Shown here piece by piece: positions 48,999 to 59,172 of a stretch of DNA of 64,000 nt. The stretch lies in assembly GCA_963555705.1 (NCBI GenBank), contig OY743188.1:30339383-30403382 (forward strand), given 5' to 3'. The position numbers and the translations under genes were made by a program. Origin of the DNA: Ligustrum vulgare. Lineage: Eukaryota; Streptophyta; Magnoliopsida; Lamiales; Oleaceae. Numbering within the stretch: the first letter of the stretch is position 1; each line of letters begins with the position of its first letter. Under the pieces are notes generated by a model. It ran no database searches. It had not been told where the DNA came from and saw only the letters and a program-made list of their open reading frames with translations.

Positions 48999-50639
48999 TG
49001 AAGAGCATGAAGAAGAAATTGAGCTTTGGGAGTTCAGTTGATCCCGGATGAAGAAGGAAGCAACCCGTCGAGCCAACGACAGTAAATAAAGGCGCTGCTC
49101 GGAAGGCAACCTGAGAGGGGAGTTTCTTTATTCCCTCAAATTGTTATTTTTTTATTTTCATTTTTGTCATTAGTTAATTTCATTCACAAAAAGAAAAAAA
49201 AATTCAGTGGCCTTGTTACGGCCGTAAGTTAAAACTTTACAACCGTAACTCTACTCCATCGAATTTATCCAGAGGCCTAATTACGGCCGTAACTATATTG
49301 TTTACGTCCGTAGTTGATTCTTTCAATTTTTTTCAGATTGTTACTTACGGCCGTAATTAATATCTTCATGGCCGTAAGTTTCGCAAACTTTTAAAATTCC
49401 ATCTCTTCTTCTGATTTCATTCACATTCCCCTTTTTTGTTTTGTATTATCACGCTCCACATTGAGGACAATGTGGAATTCAAGTGTGGGTGGATGATTAT
49501 CTATTATCTTTTGTTATCCATGTTTCATTCATCTTCATTCAATTTTTTTTGTTAGTTAGCTTTAATTGTGCTTAGACACACATTTTGGTATAATAGGAAG
49601 CGACCTCACTTATGATAATTTTTGAACCACCAACTTCCTAAATTACATAATCGGACAAAGAATGAGCACATAGAGATGAGTTTTCCAATAATTTCTGAAT
49701 TAGTTTGAAAATGGAGACAAATTGAAAATTTTCTGCAACCTAATAGAGTCAAACCAAAATTGATATGATAAAATACCTCCCAGAGTAACTCCATTATATC
49801 CTTATCCACTAGATTTTGAGTTCAGAACCAAGACTGAGCAGTGACCTATACTCATAATTAGATGGGAGGAACACATATAATTCGTAATTTGTGAGCTTTT
49901 GAGCCTATGAGCTACTTTTACTCTTTATATTAAGCTCTTATTTTTTTGATGTGTGTCCTGCATGGTTGACTTGTTCTTGGATTTGCTTTTCTGTACATGC
50001 CGTTGTAGCCTCTTGACTCAAATGCAAAATATAGTAAAGGCATTAGGTTAAACCAAATTTGACATGCTAAAAGGGTCTACCATGATACACGTACCAATAG
50101 AAGCCCCTTTGAGCCTTAGCCTTTCCTTGAAATTTTGATGCCACGCTACAAGCCACGAATACCCTTTCTTTCGCATTGTCTTTGTTTTGAACCCATAGAG
50201 AAGGGATTCAAAAGCTTTTGTTGATTAAGCGTGATGTGGTCTAAGTCTAAAAAGTTGCAACGGTTATCTTGTGTTGGGCGACGGTTGTGTAATGGACTGA
50301 ATTCAGGGGAATGTAATTCTATCTTGTACCAATTGGTGACTGCGTAATGATTTGAACAAAAGAGAAAAAAGTTGCAGTCTGTACTCGAAAAAAAAATTGA
50401 AAGAAAAAAAGTAATGAAAAGGAAGTTTAGTCCAGAAAATTAATAGTTGAGGAAGTCAAACACTCAACTTGTGAAAATGAAGGAAAAAAAAATCAAGTGT
50501 TAACTAAGTTGGGTAGCGGGAAACAATGAAGTTCATATTAAGGGATGAAAAAAGTAATGTCATTGTGAATTGACTTGGTTTGCGAAATTCCTTCTCGACT
50601 CAGCCTAAATCCTTTTATCCTACCCAACCTGAAGCCCCG
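48999..50639 (+). other. Athila spacer downstream of the deleted pol
   Basis: No gene remains. 49082-49125 (gcgctgctcggaaggcaacctg) and 49450-49490 (cattgaggacaatgtgg...gtgggtgg) are typical of the region after Athila pol. Three pairs of ACGGCCGT-type palindromes lie at 49218-49375. Poly-A/G stretches at 50370-50500 are also usual in this spacer. The segment continues, across the CRM-like insertion, at 55735. Confidence 0.7.
49218..49375. repeat. Three pairs of ACGGCCGT-type palindromes in the Athila interior
   Basis: Sites start at 49218 and 49239, 49283 and 49304, and 49347 and 49368. All three pairs have a step of 21 bases. Variants include acaaccgt, acgtccgt and atggccgt. Pairs recur every 64-65 bases, so the block may be a degenerate three-unit tandem repeat. 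It is outside the LTRs. Confidence 0.9.
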
Positions 50640-51390
50640 TGATATGAACCCCTTCGGTATATTGACCGAAAATTCCCACAACAATTTAATACAAAACCCA
50701 AGAAAGCTAAAGTGGTAAAATAAAGGATAAACACCTTAACCCAAGTTTAAATCTAACCCAAAATTCAAGGATTAGCTAACCCTAGCCCAATGGGTATCAA
50801 CCAAACAAATTCCAAGGTGGCGGAAATTAAAAACAACACAAGAATAATAATACTCAAGCAAAGTTGAATAACTTCCAAGAAAATACAAGATCAAAGATGT
50901 TTAACCTTACCTCAAGAAGGGGGTCTTCAAGACCAAGCTCTCAAGAGCAATTTACATGAACATCCAAGTTATCTTTACAAATGACAAGAAATGTGTATAA
51001 AATGTACAAAATGGGTAAAAGATGCAATTTCGGTATTTACAAGAAAAACCCCGTTTTTGTAAAATGGAGTGTTTTGGTCGACCGAAATTATTTCGGTCGA
51101 TCATTGGGTCGACCGAAATGGGACTTTCTGTCGACCGTCACTCAGCCGAACGCGACTGAGGCTAAATCAAAAAATTCTCTGCAGAAGATAGGTCGACCGG
51201 AAGAAAGTTCGGTCGACCGAACTTGGCTGAAACTCCAAGCTTCTCAATTTTGGCTCCAACTTGATTCTTGGCTTCTTTTCTTGATTTATTCACATTGTTT
51301 AGCCTCGAATCTTGAACCTCTTCAACTTCGGATCTCGTCATGGGTCCCACGGGCACGTGCATTGAGATTTGACTTTCTCGATTCTCATCA
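50640..51390 (-). repeat. 3' LTR of the CRM-like element
   Basis: 751 bp, nearly identical to 54983-55734. On the minus strand it is preceded by AAGGAGGGGA, a polypurine tract that is also part of the coding frame. Palindromes built on GGTCGACC lie at 51076-51218. The long plus-strand open frame inside (50981-51475) is antisense to the LTR and not considered a gene. Confidence 0.93.
51076..51218. repeat. GGTCGACC palindrome array in the CRM-like LTR
   Basis: Cores start at 51076, 51095 (ggtcgatc), 51107, 51129 (tgtcgacc), 51191 and 51211, often extended to TTTCGGTCGACCGAAA. The last pair is 20 bases apart. The other LTR has the same array at 55420-55563. Read in the element's direction, the array is about 170-315 bases into the LTR, inside U3. 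The motif is unrelated to ACGGCCGT but has the same style of arrangement. Confidence 0.88.
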
Positions 51391-53131
51391 TCCCCTCCTT
51401 CTTGAAAAGGATTCGACCTCGAATCTTGCAACATTGTGGATCACAGGTTCGTGTAATGAAGTTGGACCCTCGTGATTCTCATCATCTCCTCCATCTCGAA
51501 AGAGATTCGACCACGAATCGACACCTACAATAAAAATAGAAAATTCAGACACAATAAATGTAACTGAACTCACCGTGCAAAATCAATTTGTAGGCGTTGC
51601 GAAGAACTTGAGAGGTGCCAACATCACAGGGTAGCATTTTGGATTTTATTCGATCGGGAACCCGTTCTCCCCTTGAAAAGAACTATTTCCAACCACCCGG
51701 ATCAAATACGAATCGCCTCCTACCATGGTTGGCATGGGAAGTACATTGTGTGCCAATCCCCTCAGATGGAGGCACGAGCCTCCTGCGAAGGGGCTTAACC
51801 AGATTTGCTTTGTTGTGCCCACCTATACTAACATTTCCATCAATAAATAAGTACATCAAGCTCAAAAGAGTTAGTAGGCTAGGACCATAAGCAACATCAA
51901 GTGGAGAAAGTTTTCTAATAGGATGAACACTTCCATTGCAAGCAAATTTATCAACCACAAATTGAGCATCATTTTTATGCAAAGGCACCACTCCCCCAAA
52001 GAAAAGATTCATCATGTTTATATTAATGCGGGCTTCATGACATGTAGTAAAATGTAAAAGTTTAATACCCCTACCAACATCCACAAAATTAGCATCATTT
52101 CTTTTCTTTAGTCTAAGTAAACCCAACACCAACTCCATAGAATGATTAACCCAAGGTTTACTAGGAATGTGCAAATGTGTGTATAAAACTTGAGGTAAAA
52201 ACTTAGATTTAACCACTTTGAACGTTCGGCCTTTACAACAAGTGCAAACATGTTTATCACCAATTTTTCAATGAGGCCAATAAAAATGATCACAAAATAT
52301 TTCCACGGCCCCCTTGGTTCCAAATTGTCTCCCCCTACACCCCCTATGTGCATCTCCCATTAGCAACTCCCACATGGCACATTTAGGAAAGAACAATCTA
52401 ATATCCCAAAACAAATAATGATCATGTCTATGAAATTCATCAAAATATTGCACACCACATGATTCATAAATGTTAAACTATTTTGGGTTTTTAGTATGCA
52501 TGCTCTTGACATGTTCAAGACAAGATGAGTTGGTTAAGGAGGTTAGAAGGAAAATCATTTTCAAGCCAAAATGTTTGGTTAGATCTCCCTTATAGACTTC
52601 CCAAACTAGCAATTCCCCTATAAGACAAGTAGGCACACTGAGCTTGTTTTCACAAAATAGGAAGTCATGCTTGTTTTCGCAAAACAGGAAGCCACCATGC
52701 ACGTGAAGGCTATCAAGTATAACATTCTCACACTCCAAAAAAATATTTGCTAATCTTCCATCGATGTCATAAAATCCTCTAATGTATTCAAAACATAATA
52801 ACCTTGCATTTAAAGAATTGTTAGGAGCATACCTCCTTGATGTGACGTCGGTTATTTCATTTTGTTTACCTCGGTTGTACTTGTCGTTGTAGGAAAATGT
52901 TTCCAAAAATTTCTTCCATAAGACATGCTTTTGGAGTTCTTTGGTGCTTTGATAAGTTGGCCTCACAATTTCCTGCAACAAAGAAATAACCAAACTAGGG
53001 AGGGAAGTATTAGAATATTCAAGAATAAAGAACATTTTGGGGTGATCTTTTCTCTCAATTTTCTTGGTGGCACTCATCACTTCCTCACCTTTTTCTGAGG
53101 TAGGAACCCCAACTCTGGGTTCTTCTCTCAC
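51391..53131 (-). pseudogene. CRM-like pol remnant: RNase H end, integrase, C-terminal tail
   Basis: Reading leftward, TSLPSLVISLLQEI (about 53000) is the linker before RT. The next residues are already the RNase H end (KKFLETFSYNDKYNRGK), so RT and most of RNase H are deleted near 52970. Integrase follows, with NSLNARLLCFEYI, HGGFLFCENKLSVP, DHFYWPH and a degenerate core (SMELVLGLLR). The pieces are broken by stops and shifts at about 52478, 52270 and 52216. Near the end, FVFDPGGW (about 51690) and SNLFRDGGDDENHEG (about 51500) lead to SNPFQEGGDDEN at the polypurine tract, entering the LTR. The last two motifs look like a tandem duplication. Confidence 0.82.
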
Positions 53132-53134
53132 CTC

Positions 53135-54124
53135 TCATTTTTCTGGAGTCGTGGCTCCAACCCTCATCGAATCTCCTTTTTCTAGGGACGTGGCCCCAAC
53201 TCTCATGCTCTCATCTTTATTTTCTTCAATTTTATCAATTGAAGGTTCTTTTGTTTTCCTATCCTCCCTTTCTTTCTCTTCTTTTTTCTTCTCCTTCTCC
53301 TTTTCTTCCTCGAATTCCTTCTTGAGCTTCATTTGGTCTTTGCACACTTCTTCCGGACTCAAGGATAGGATCACAACCTTTTTTTCATCCATTTGGAAGC
53401 TACACCAGTTCTTCCTCTTGTCATGTGTCACACTCCTAACACTTTGCCAAGGTCTCCCCAAAATTATGTGTGTAGTGTGCATGGGAACTACATCACATAT
53501 CACTTGGTCACAATAGGTTCCAATGTTGAAGGAAAGAAGAACTTGTTCACTCACTCTCACTCCCCCATCATCACCCAACCTTTGCAATACATAGAGATTA
53601 GGATGCCTCTTAACCGGTAACCCCAATTTCTCCACCCTACTACCACTCACCAAATTCATGTCACTCTCCCCATGGGCAAAAGATGTTGCTGGCTTAGCAT
53701 TCATCTCCAATACTCCCTTCTCATTATCACCCCTCCTATGGAATGATGGACTCTTCATTTTTGTTCTATCAATATTATCATCAATTCCATCTCCACTCCT
53801 GTCTACCCATTCTCCTCTTTTCCTATACATGTTCCCATTTTGTTTACCATCCCCTTCATCATCCCAAACATTCATTCTAATTTTCCTATTCAACTTCCCA
53901 TTTGGTTTTCTACTTCCATCCCTATACACAATGTTCCCAAATTTATCTCTCAACCTTCTCCTACCATCCCTATTTTCTTCATCCATACTAGTTGATGTAC
54001 TCTCCCCCCTTGTTCCTAAATTTTCCAACTCACCCCCAATCTTCTCCATTTGTTTAGCCATGGTAGTTGAAAGATTTTGTAACAAGTACTTCAAATCTTG
54101 AGTTTGAGCATTGGAATTTGACAT
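53135..54124 (-). pseudogene. CRM-like gag N-terminus fused to protease
   Basis: The start was taken at MSNSNAQ (54124), although the frame is open to 54181. About 150 residues of charged gag-like sequence are followed by a retropepsin-like segment (NLVSGSRVEKLGLPVKRHP, VICDVVPMHTTHIILGRPWQ) and a Glu/Lys-rich linker (53230-53330). The usual catalytic D-S/T-G is replaced or missing: MNLVSGS stands where DSGA/DTGS-type sequence is expected. The main gag capsid domain appears deleted. TGA at 53135 separates this frame from the next piece, which continues in register. Confidence 0.78.
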
Positions 54125-54961
54125 GGTGTGTAAGTGTGAAAGTGTTCTCACAAGAATAATTTTCACTCGTGTTTCACTCAATTTAGGCTTTTACCCTCTA
54201 ATGAGCTCACCACTCTTGCCTTTTTCCACTCAAAATCTCCTTTCTCAAGTTCTCCAAGGAAGGTAATCAACTAAACCACAAAGTATAATTATTGTGAAGT
54301 CAAGGAAATCACAAACAAAGGAAGAAGGAATTTATAACAAGTAGATACAAATAGCAAGTAGAATTTATGTGCTTGCTAAACTCAAAAGGAACAATATTTA
54401 TGTGCGATAGGATGTTAGGAACACAATTTAGCAATGGAATTGACAAACCACAAATAATAGACAAGGCATAGATGTAGAACAATAAGCACAAGGAGTATAA
54501 ATTTTGAATGAGACAATTTATCAAACACCTTGTACTCAATCTTTGAATGACCTTGAATGGATAAAATGTGGATATATGATAAATCCCCAACAACCCAAAT
54601 GAAATAAGAAATGAATGATCAACAATTATCCAATGTATGAAGCAAGTAATATATGGGATACAATGTTGATAACAGAATCTCAATGATAGGAATTGGATAG
54701 CTCCAAGTAATTAACAAGTTATGGGCATTGAATAATAAGGCATGAATGTGGTATTTTTCTTTGGGACAATTTATCAAACACTTTGGATAATGTCGGAAAG
54801 TAAGTGTTTGGCTAATAGAAACCCCCAACAAATTCAACAATCAATATACCCAATATGTAATGATCAATAAATACTCATGAGCATACAAATTTTCTCCAAT
54901 TTTTCCCAATTTTCGGATTTTTTTTTAACAACAATAAGGTAAAGATAGGTTTACCAAATTA

Positions 54962-54982
54962 GAGCCAAGCTCTGATACCAAA
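54962..54982 (-). promoter_or_regulatory. Primer-binding site for initiator tRNA-Met (CRM-like)
   Basis: On the minus strand TTTGGTATCAGAGCTTGG follows directly after the LTR end ...CACATCA. It is complementary to initiator tRNA-Met and fixes the orientation. Confidence 0.92.
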
Positions 54983-55734
54983 TGATGTGAACCCCTTCGG
55001 TATATTGACCGAAAATTCCCACAACAATTTAATGCAAAACCCAAGAAAGCTAAAGTGGTAAAATAAAGGATAAACACCTTAACCAAAGTTTAAATCTAAC
55101 CCAAAATTCAAGGATTAACTAACCCTAGCCCAATGGGTATCAACTAAACAAATTCCAAGGTGGCGGAAAATAAACAACAACACAAGAATAATAATACTCA
55201 AGCAAAGTTGATTAACTTCCAAGAAAATACAAGATCAAAGAGGTTTAACCTTACCTCAAGAAGGGGGTCTTCAAGACCAAGCTCTCAAGAGCAATTTACA
55301 TGAACATCCAAGTTATCTTTACAAATGACAAGAAATGTGTATAAAATGTACAAAATGGGTAAAAGATGCAATTTCGGTATTTACAAGAAAAACCCCGTTT
55401 TTGTAAAACGGAGTGTTTTGGTCGACCGAAATTATTTCGGTCGATCATTGGGTCGACCGAAATGGGACTTTCTGTCGACCGTCACTCAGCCGAACGCGAC
55501 TGAGGCTAAATCAAAAAATTCTCTGCAGAAGATAGGTCGACCGGAAGAAAGTTCGGTCGACCGAACTTGGCTGAAACTCCAAGCTTCTCAATTTTGGCTC
55601 CAACTTGATTCTTGGCTTCTTTTCTTGATTTATTCACATTGTTTAGCCTCGAATCTTGAACCTCTTCAACTTCGGATCTCGTCATGGGTCCCACGGGCAC
55701 GTGCATCGAGGTTCGACTTTCTCGATTCTCATCA
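54983..55734 (-). repeat. 5' LTR of the CRM-like element
   Basis: 752 bp, TGATGTGAACC to TCTCATCA, adjacent to the primer-binding site. It carries the GGTCGACC palindromes at 55420-55563. Substitutions relative to the other LTR are mostly single bases. Confidence 0.93.
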
Positions 55735-55962
55735 CCCCGTTACAACCAAAGAAAGACCTTTACTTTGCACTTGTGTTATTGTTGGCTCCGGTTATGACAT
55801 TTGAGCAGTCTGTGGTAATAGATTCTCCATGCAGTGAGTTGAGTGAAAATTCTCACCCTTATACACTTTGTACGAAGAGAGAAATATCTAGTGAGGGTGT
55901 TAACTCCCATTACATATGCTTATGAGTGGTTTGAATTGCTTGATCTATATTCTGTGCTTTCG
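55735..55962 (+). other. Athila spacer, continued
   Basis: This joins to 50639 once the CRM-like element and one ccccg copy are removed (ccccgttacaaccaaag...), as typical of Athila downstream sequence. It holds no gene and ends where a truncated CRM-like LTR starts. Confidence 0.7.
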
Positions 55963-56791
55963 TGATAAGATTCGAAGCGCGGAAGAAACGCCGGAAAGTT
56001 CCGAACCCTGGTTGTGGAGGGACGGTGGAATCTTGACCTGATATTCACGACGCGATGGCTCGACGATGCGGAATAAAGAACCAAGACTTTCGAAACGCCA
56101 CAAGGAATTGCCCAACTTCCTTGATAAGTTTCTGGTTTTGAACACCACAAACACTCTCGTGAATATTTGATAAGTTCTGGATGAACGCCATAAGATAATC
56201 AATCTTGATAAGTTCGGGTTTGTAATGTGAATCCACACATTAAACAACTGAAAAACATTCAATCACTTTTATTCAAATTCGAAGTCTAGTTTTACATTGA
56301 ATGGAAATAGAATATAAATAAGTAAAATAAAACCCTAGTTGCTAATGGACTCAAAATATAGTTCTAACTAACCTAAAATAGCTAAAAACTGATAAGGAAA
56401 TAAAATAATGCGTAATCTTCAAATTCCAACAGCGGCGCACGTCCAGAAGCTATCTTACGGCCGTGAGTGTCTTCATTTACGGCCGTAAATTGTGTAATTG
56501 AAATATGTCACGGCCGTGAAGATTTTTGTTACGGCCGTAAGTCCTTTTATCCGGTCATGAAATAGACATAGAGCAAGTTACGACCGTGATCCTTCATTTA
56601 CGTCCGTGAGCTTCAAAAGTTACGGTCGTGACCAATTCCTTTCACAGACGTGATTCAATTTTTGGTTCTTTTCAACACGGTTTGATCTTCAAAGCTCGTC
56701 GAACCTGCTGAATTCTTGTTTTGGCTTGAATATTTAAATTTTCCCGTCAAGCCTGCTATAACTTCGATTGTCGAGGGTCCAGAACACATCA
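55963..56791 (-). repeat. 3' LTR of a truncated CRM-like element
   Basis: Starts TGATAAGATTCG and ends ACACATCA, homologous to the solo LTRs at 25528 and 29164. Unlike them it has no matching flanks: ctttcg precedes it and tacac follows. On its right an interior remnant continues, so this is the LTR plus part of an element rather than a solo LTR. It contains eight ACGGCCGT-type sites at 56457-56652. Confidence 0.85.
56457..56652. repeat. Eight ACGGCCGT-type palindromes in the truncated CRM-like LTR
   Basis: Sites start at 56457, 56479, 56510, 56531, 56580, 56600, 56622 and, degenerate, 56645. Steps are 22, 31, 21, 49, 20, 22 and 23 bases. Most close neighbours are again 20-23 bases apart. 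This LTR has more sites than its two solo relatives. Confidence 0.85.
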
Positions 56792-57256
56792 TACACTTAA
56801 GATGATTCGTCCCGAATCATAGCTTTGTTCCTGTTGTTTCACTTCACCTCCTGGATCAAACGGAAAATTATTGCTTCCATGCCATGAGTTTAGTAAATTA
56901 TGCTCCTTTGATTGGAAAACATGGAAGAGATGGAGCTTGAACTTCCTTTGCCATTTGTAGTGTGGTTGAAGCTTCCAAACATAATTAGCCTGCAAGAAAG
57001 AATTAAATAAAACGGGGTGGGAAATGTTAGTTTTATGAAGTACAAGGTATGGATCATTGTATTCATAATCAACCATCACCAACTCCACTTTTTGGACCAC
57101 GAGGCTCTTCTCTTCGCCTCTTTCCCCCTTTGCAATTTCATGTTCAATTTTTTTATCTTCAAACTCAACCACATCTCCTACCTCCACATTTGTATCACCA
57201 TGTTCATGTACTACCTCATCACTACCAAAATGTGGACCTACCAATTCAAAACCCAA
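56789..57256 (-). pseudogene. C-terminal tail of a CRM-like polyprotein (remnant)
   Basis: An open minus-strand frame of 155 codons lies directly upstream (in its own sense) of the LTR at 55963-56791 and stops on the LTR's first bases. The last third includes WKLQPHYKWQRKF, FPFDPGGEV and SYDSGRIILSV. FDPGG is shared with the CRM-like element at 51690. No catalytic domain is left. The region 57257-57356 to its right is also element-like but unassigned. Confidence 0.6.
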
Positions 57257-57356
57257 AATTTGAACTTCTACCCCAACTCTAATTTCTCATCAAATTTTGG
57301 AGTCTGTTCACCTAACTCTACATTTTCAACTCCTACCACAAAGTTCGGGGTCTCCA

Positions 57357-58701
57357 AAGAGCTCCAAATCAATAATGGCATGTGGGAAGAAGATTAGATG
57401 CAAAAATTATGGTCAAAGAAGGTTTGTGGTGAAGTTGGAAATTAAAAACCCGCAAGGATTGTGATCATGAATTTTAGTCCTAGATTGAAACTCAATTTGG
57501 TCATAGAAGACTTTCGAATTTTGGAAGAGCTATTTCACAAATAATTGTAGATATTTGAGTTTTCTTTCCAACGCAAGGCCGTAAAAGACAAAGTTATGGC
57601 CGTAACTTCCAAATTCCGAAAATTTTCAGTAGCTCACTTACGGTCGTAAATGAAAAAGTTACGGCCGTAACTTGCTCGCCAAGAAATTTCCTTATTTGAT
57701 TCATTGCATAATTTTGGTATATCTTGTGGGTAAAGGTAGGGTACGATTTTGGGAGTATTAAAGGAGCAAAATCACCACAAAAAGGAGGCCGGACATTGAG
57801 GAAAATTGAGAGCAAAATATAGAGCATTATTGAGAGATTTTCAAGCGCAAGAATATCAACAACAATGGACTTCATGAAGCAAATTGAAGAATCTACCACA
57901 ATCATGCTAGGCTAAATTCCATATCTTGTTCAAAGGGGAAGTTATGTTAACTCAATTATGTTATTTTCTTTTCCTACAAATTAGTAGCGTGAATTTATTC
58001 CTTTATTTCAATTGTTGGATTACTATGTTTTGAATGTTCAATTGAGTTTATTTGATTAATATTTTAATTTGGCCAATTGGATTATTGATCTTTGGATTCA
58101 TGAATATGCTATGTTTAGATTCTTGATCTGTAATTATCATTGAATCTTTACTTTAGTAGCAAATAAATGTTGTGCATGTTTAGTAATAATTCAACTTGGA
58201 TTGATTAATTCGAGCTTGTGAAATTAACGATCCAATCCAATCTATTCTTCTAAATTTTCATACTAGTCGTGCATTAAATCCTAAGAGCTTGTTTAGGATT
58301 GTCCATGGCTAGATTTGGTTCGAAGAGCTTGTTTTGAATCAATACACATTAGGAAGAATATAGATAATCAGAGCTTGTTGATTATTTATGACTGATAATT
58401 GAATAGAGATATAAACACGTTACAAGGAAAGGGATAACATTAACTGAGGGCACAACCGAACCTGAGAACAAAATTTCTTCTCATATTATTTCTCTAGTTA
58501 TATTTAATTGTTTATTTTTATGCATATTTTTCATTCAAGCAATTTTAAACAACAAACCCCCATTCCATTCTAATTGATCGTACAACTAAAATTAGTTTCC
58601 ATTCCTCGTGGGATCGACCTTTACTCTCGCTACTACGTTATTAATTAATATTTAGCGAGTAAGGAATTATTTATTATTTTGGTGCACCGCGACACGCATC
58701 A
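57357..58701 (+). repeat. 3' LTR of the Athila element, 5'-truncated
   Basis: Begins at agagctccaaatcaataatgg, which corresponds to base 45119 or so of the 5' LTR, so the first 190 or so bases are lost. It ends CACGCATCA followed by the gttca duplication. A second deletion of about 80 bases relative to the 5' LTR lies near 57577. Palindrome pairs are at 57575/57596 and 57640/57661. Confidence 0.9.
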
Positions 58702-58706
58702 GTTCA

Positions 58707-59140
58707 AATGGAAACTGAAAAGGTAAAAATTATTCAAGAAAGACTAAAGATGACACAAGATCGACAAAAGAGTTATGCTGACAGACGCAGAAAAGATTTG
58801 GTGTTTGAAGTTGGGGATAAAGTCTTCTTAAAGTTATCACCATGGAAAGCTATTTAGAGGTTTGGCAAGAGAAGGAAGCTGAGTCCCAGGTATATTGGAC
58901 CCTATGAAATTGTTGAGAGGATTGGTCCAATTGCTTATCGACTTGCTTTTCTAGATGAGTTGTCCAGAATACATGATGTGTTTCATGTATCTATGCTTCG
59001 TAAGTACATAGTAAATTGATGAAAATGAGATGGTTTCATTAGTCAAGGTCCGATGGGGAACTAACCCAGCAGAAGAGGCTACATGGAAAAATGAGGAACA
59101 AATCCGTGTTCAATATCCTCATCTATTTGGTGATTGAATT
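58707..59140 (+). pseudogene. Tekay integrase C-terminus and chromodomain end
   Basis: The frame that was cut at 44932 resumes after the gttca duplication: DRQKSYADRRRKDL, EVGDKVFLKLSPWKA, then a TAG near 58857, RKLSPRYIGPYEIVERIG, and HDVFHVSMLRKYIV. Two stops and an internal loss follow. Only the last part of the chromodomain is seen (VKVRWGTNPAEEATWKNEE, YPHLFGD). It completes the picture of a once continuous Tekay gag-pol. Confidence 0.9.
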
Positions 59141-59146
59141 TTGAGG

Positions 59147-59172
59147 ACGAAATTCTTTGAAGGAGGTAAGAT
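59147..59172 (+). promoter_or_regulatory. Polypurine tract of the plus-strand Tekay element
   Basis: ggacgaaattctttgaagg is followed by aggtaagat and then the LTR start TGTAAC at 59173. This is the same chromovirus layout as at 27213 on the other strand. Confidence 0.8.

Larger units (their letters stand above)
50640..55734 (-). mobile_element. CRM-like chromovirus, minus orientation, lacking RT
   Basis: Two 751-752-bp LTRs (TGAT(A/G)TGAACC...TCTCATCA) are flanked by an exact 5-bp duplication, ccccg (50635-50639 and 55735-55739). The host Athila sequence rejoins cleanly when the element is removed. The primer-binding site is at the right and the polypurine tract at the left, so it reads right to left. 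By eye about 13 positions differ between the LTRs (under 2 percent), so it is young for this window. LTR ends TGATG/CATCA and an ORF that runs into the 3' LTR favour CRM over other chromoviruses. Lineage assignment is an inference. Confidence 0.9.
44933..58701 (+). mobile_element. Athila-type Ty3/gypsy element, non-autonomous, with two nested insertions
   Basis: It begins TGATAAG and ends ACGCATCA, flanked by an exact 5-bp duplication, gttca (44928-44932 and 58702-58706), inside the Tekay integrase. The primer-binding site matches tRNA-Asp, as in Athila. Gag and protease are present. RT, RNase H and integrase are missing between 48998 and the downstream Athila-like spacer. A CRM-like element (50640-55734) and a truncated relative (55963-57356) lie inside. 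Without them it is about 7.3 kb, shorter than autonomous Athila elements. Confidence 0.93.

Noticed and set aside
50981..51475. 164-codon plus-strand reading frame, repeated at 55325-55804
   Set aside because: Both copies are antisense through the two LTRs of the CRM-like element. Conservation is due to LTR identity, and no domain is recognisable.
52300..52350. Splicing explanation for the broken CRM-like pol
   Set aside because: The missing piece is RT itself, and no consistent donor/acceptor pairs restore a frame. Deletion plus decay fits better.
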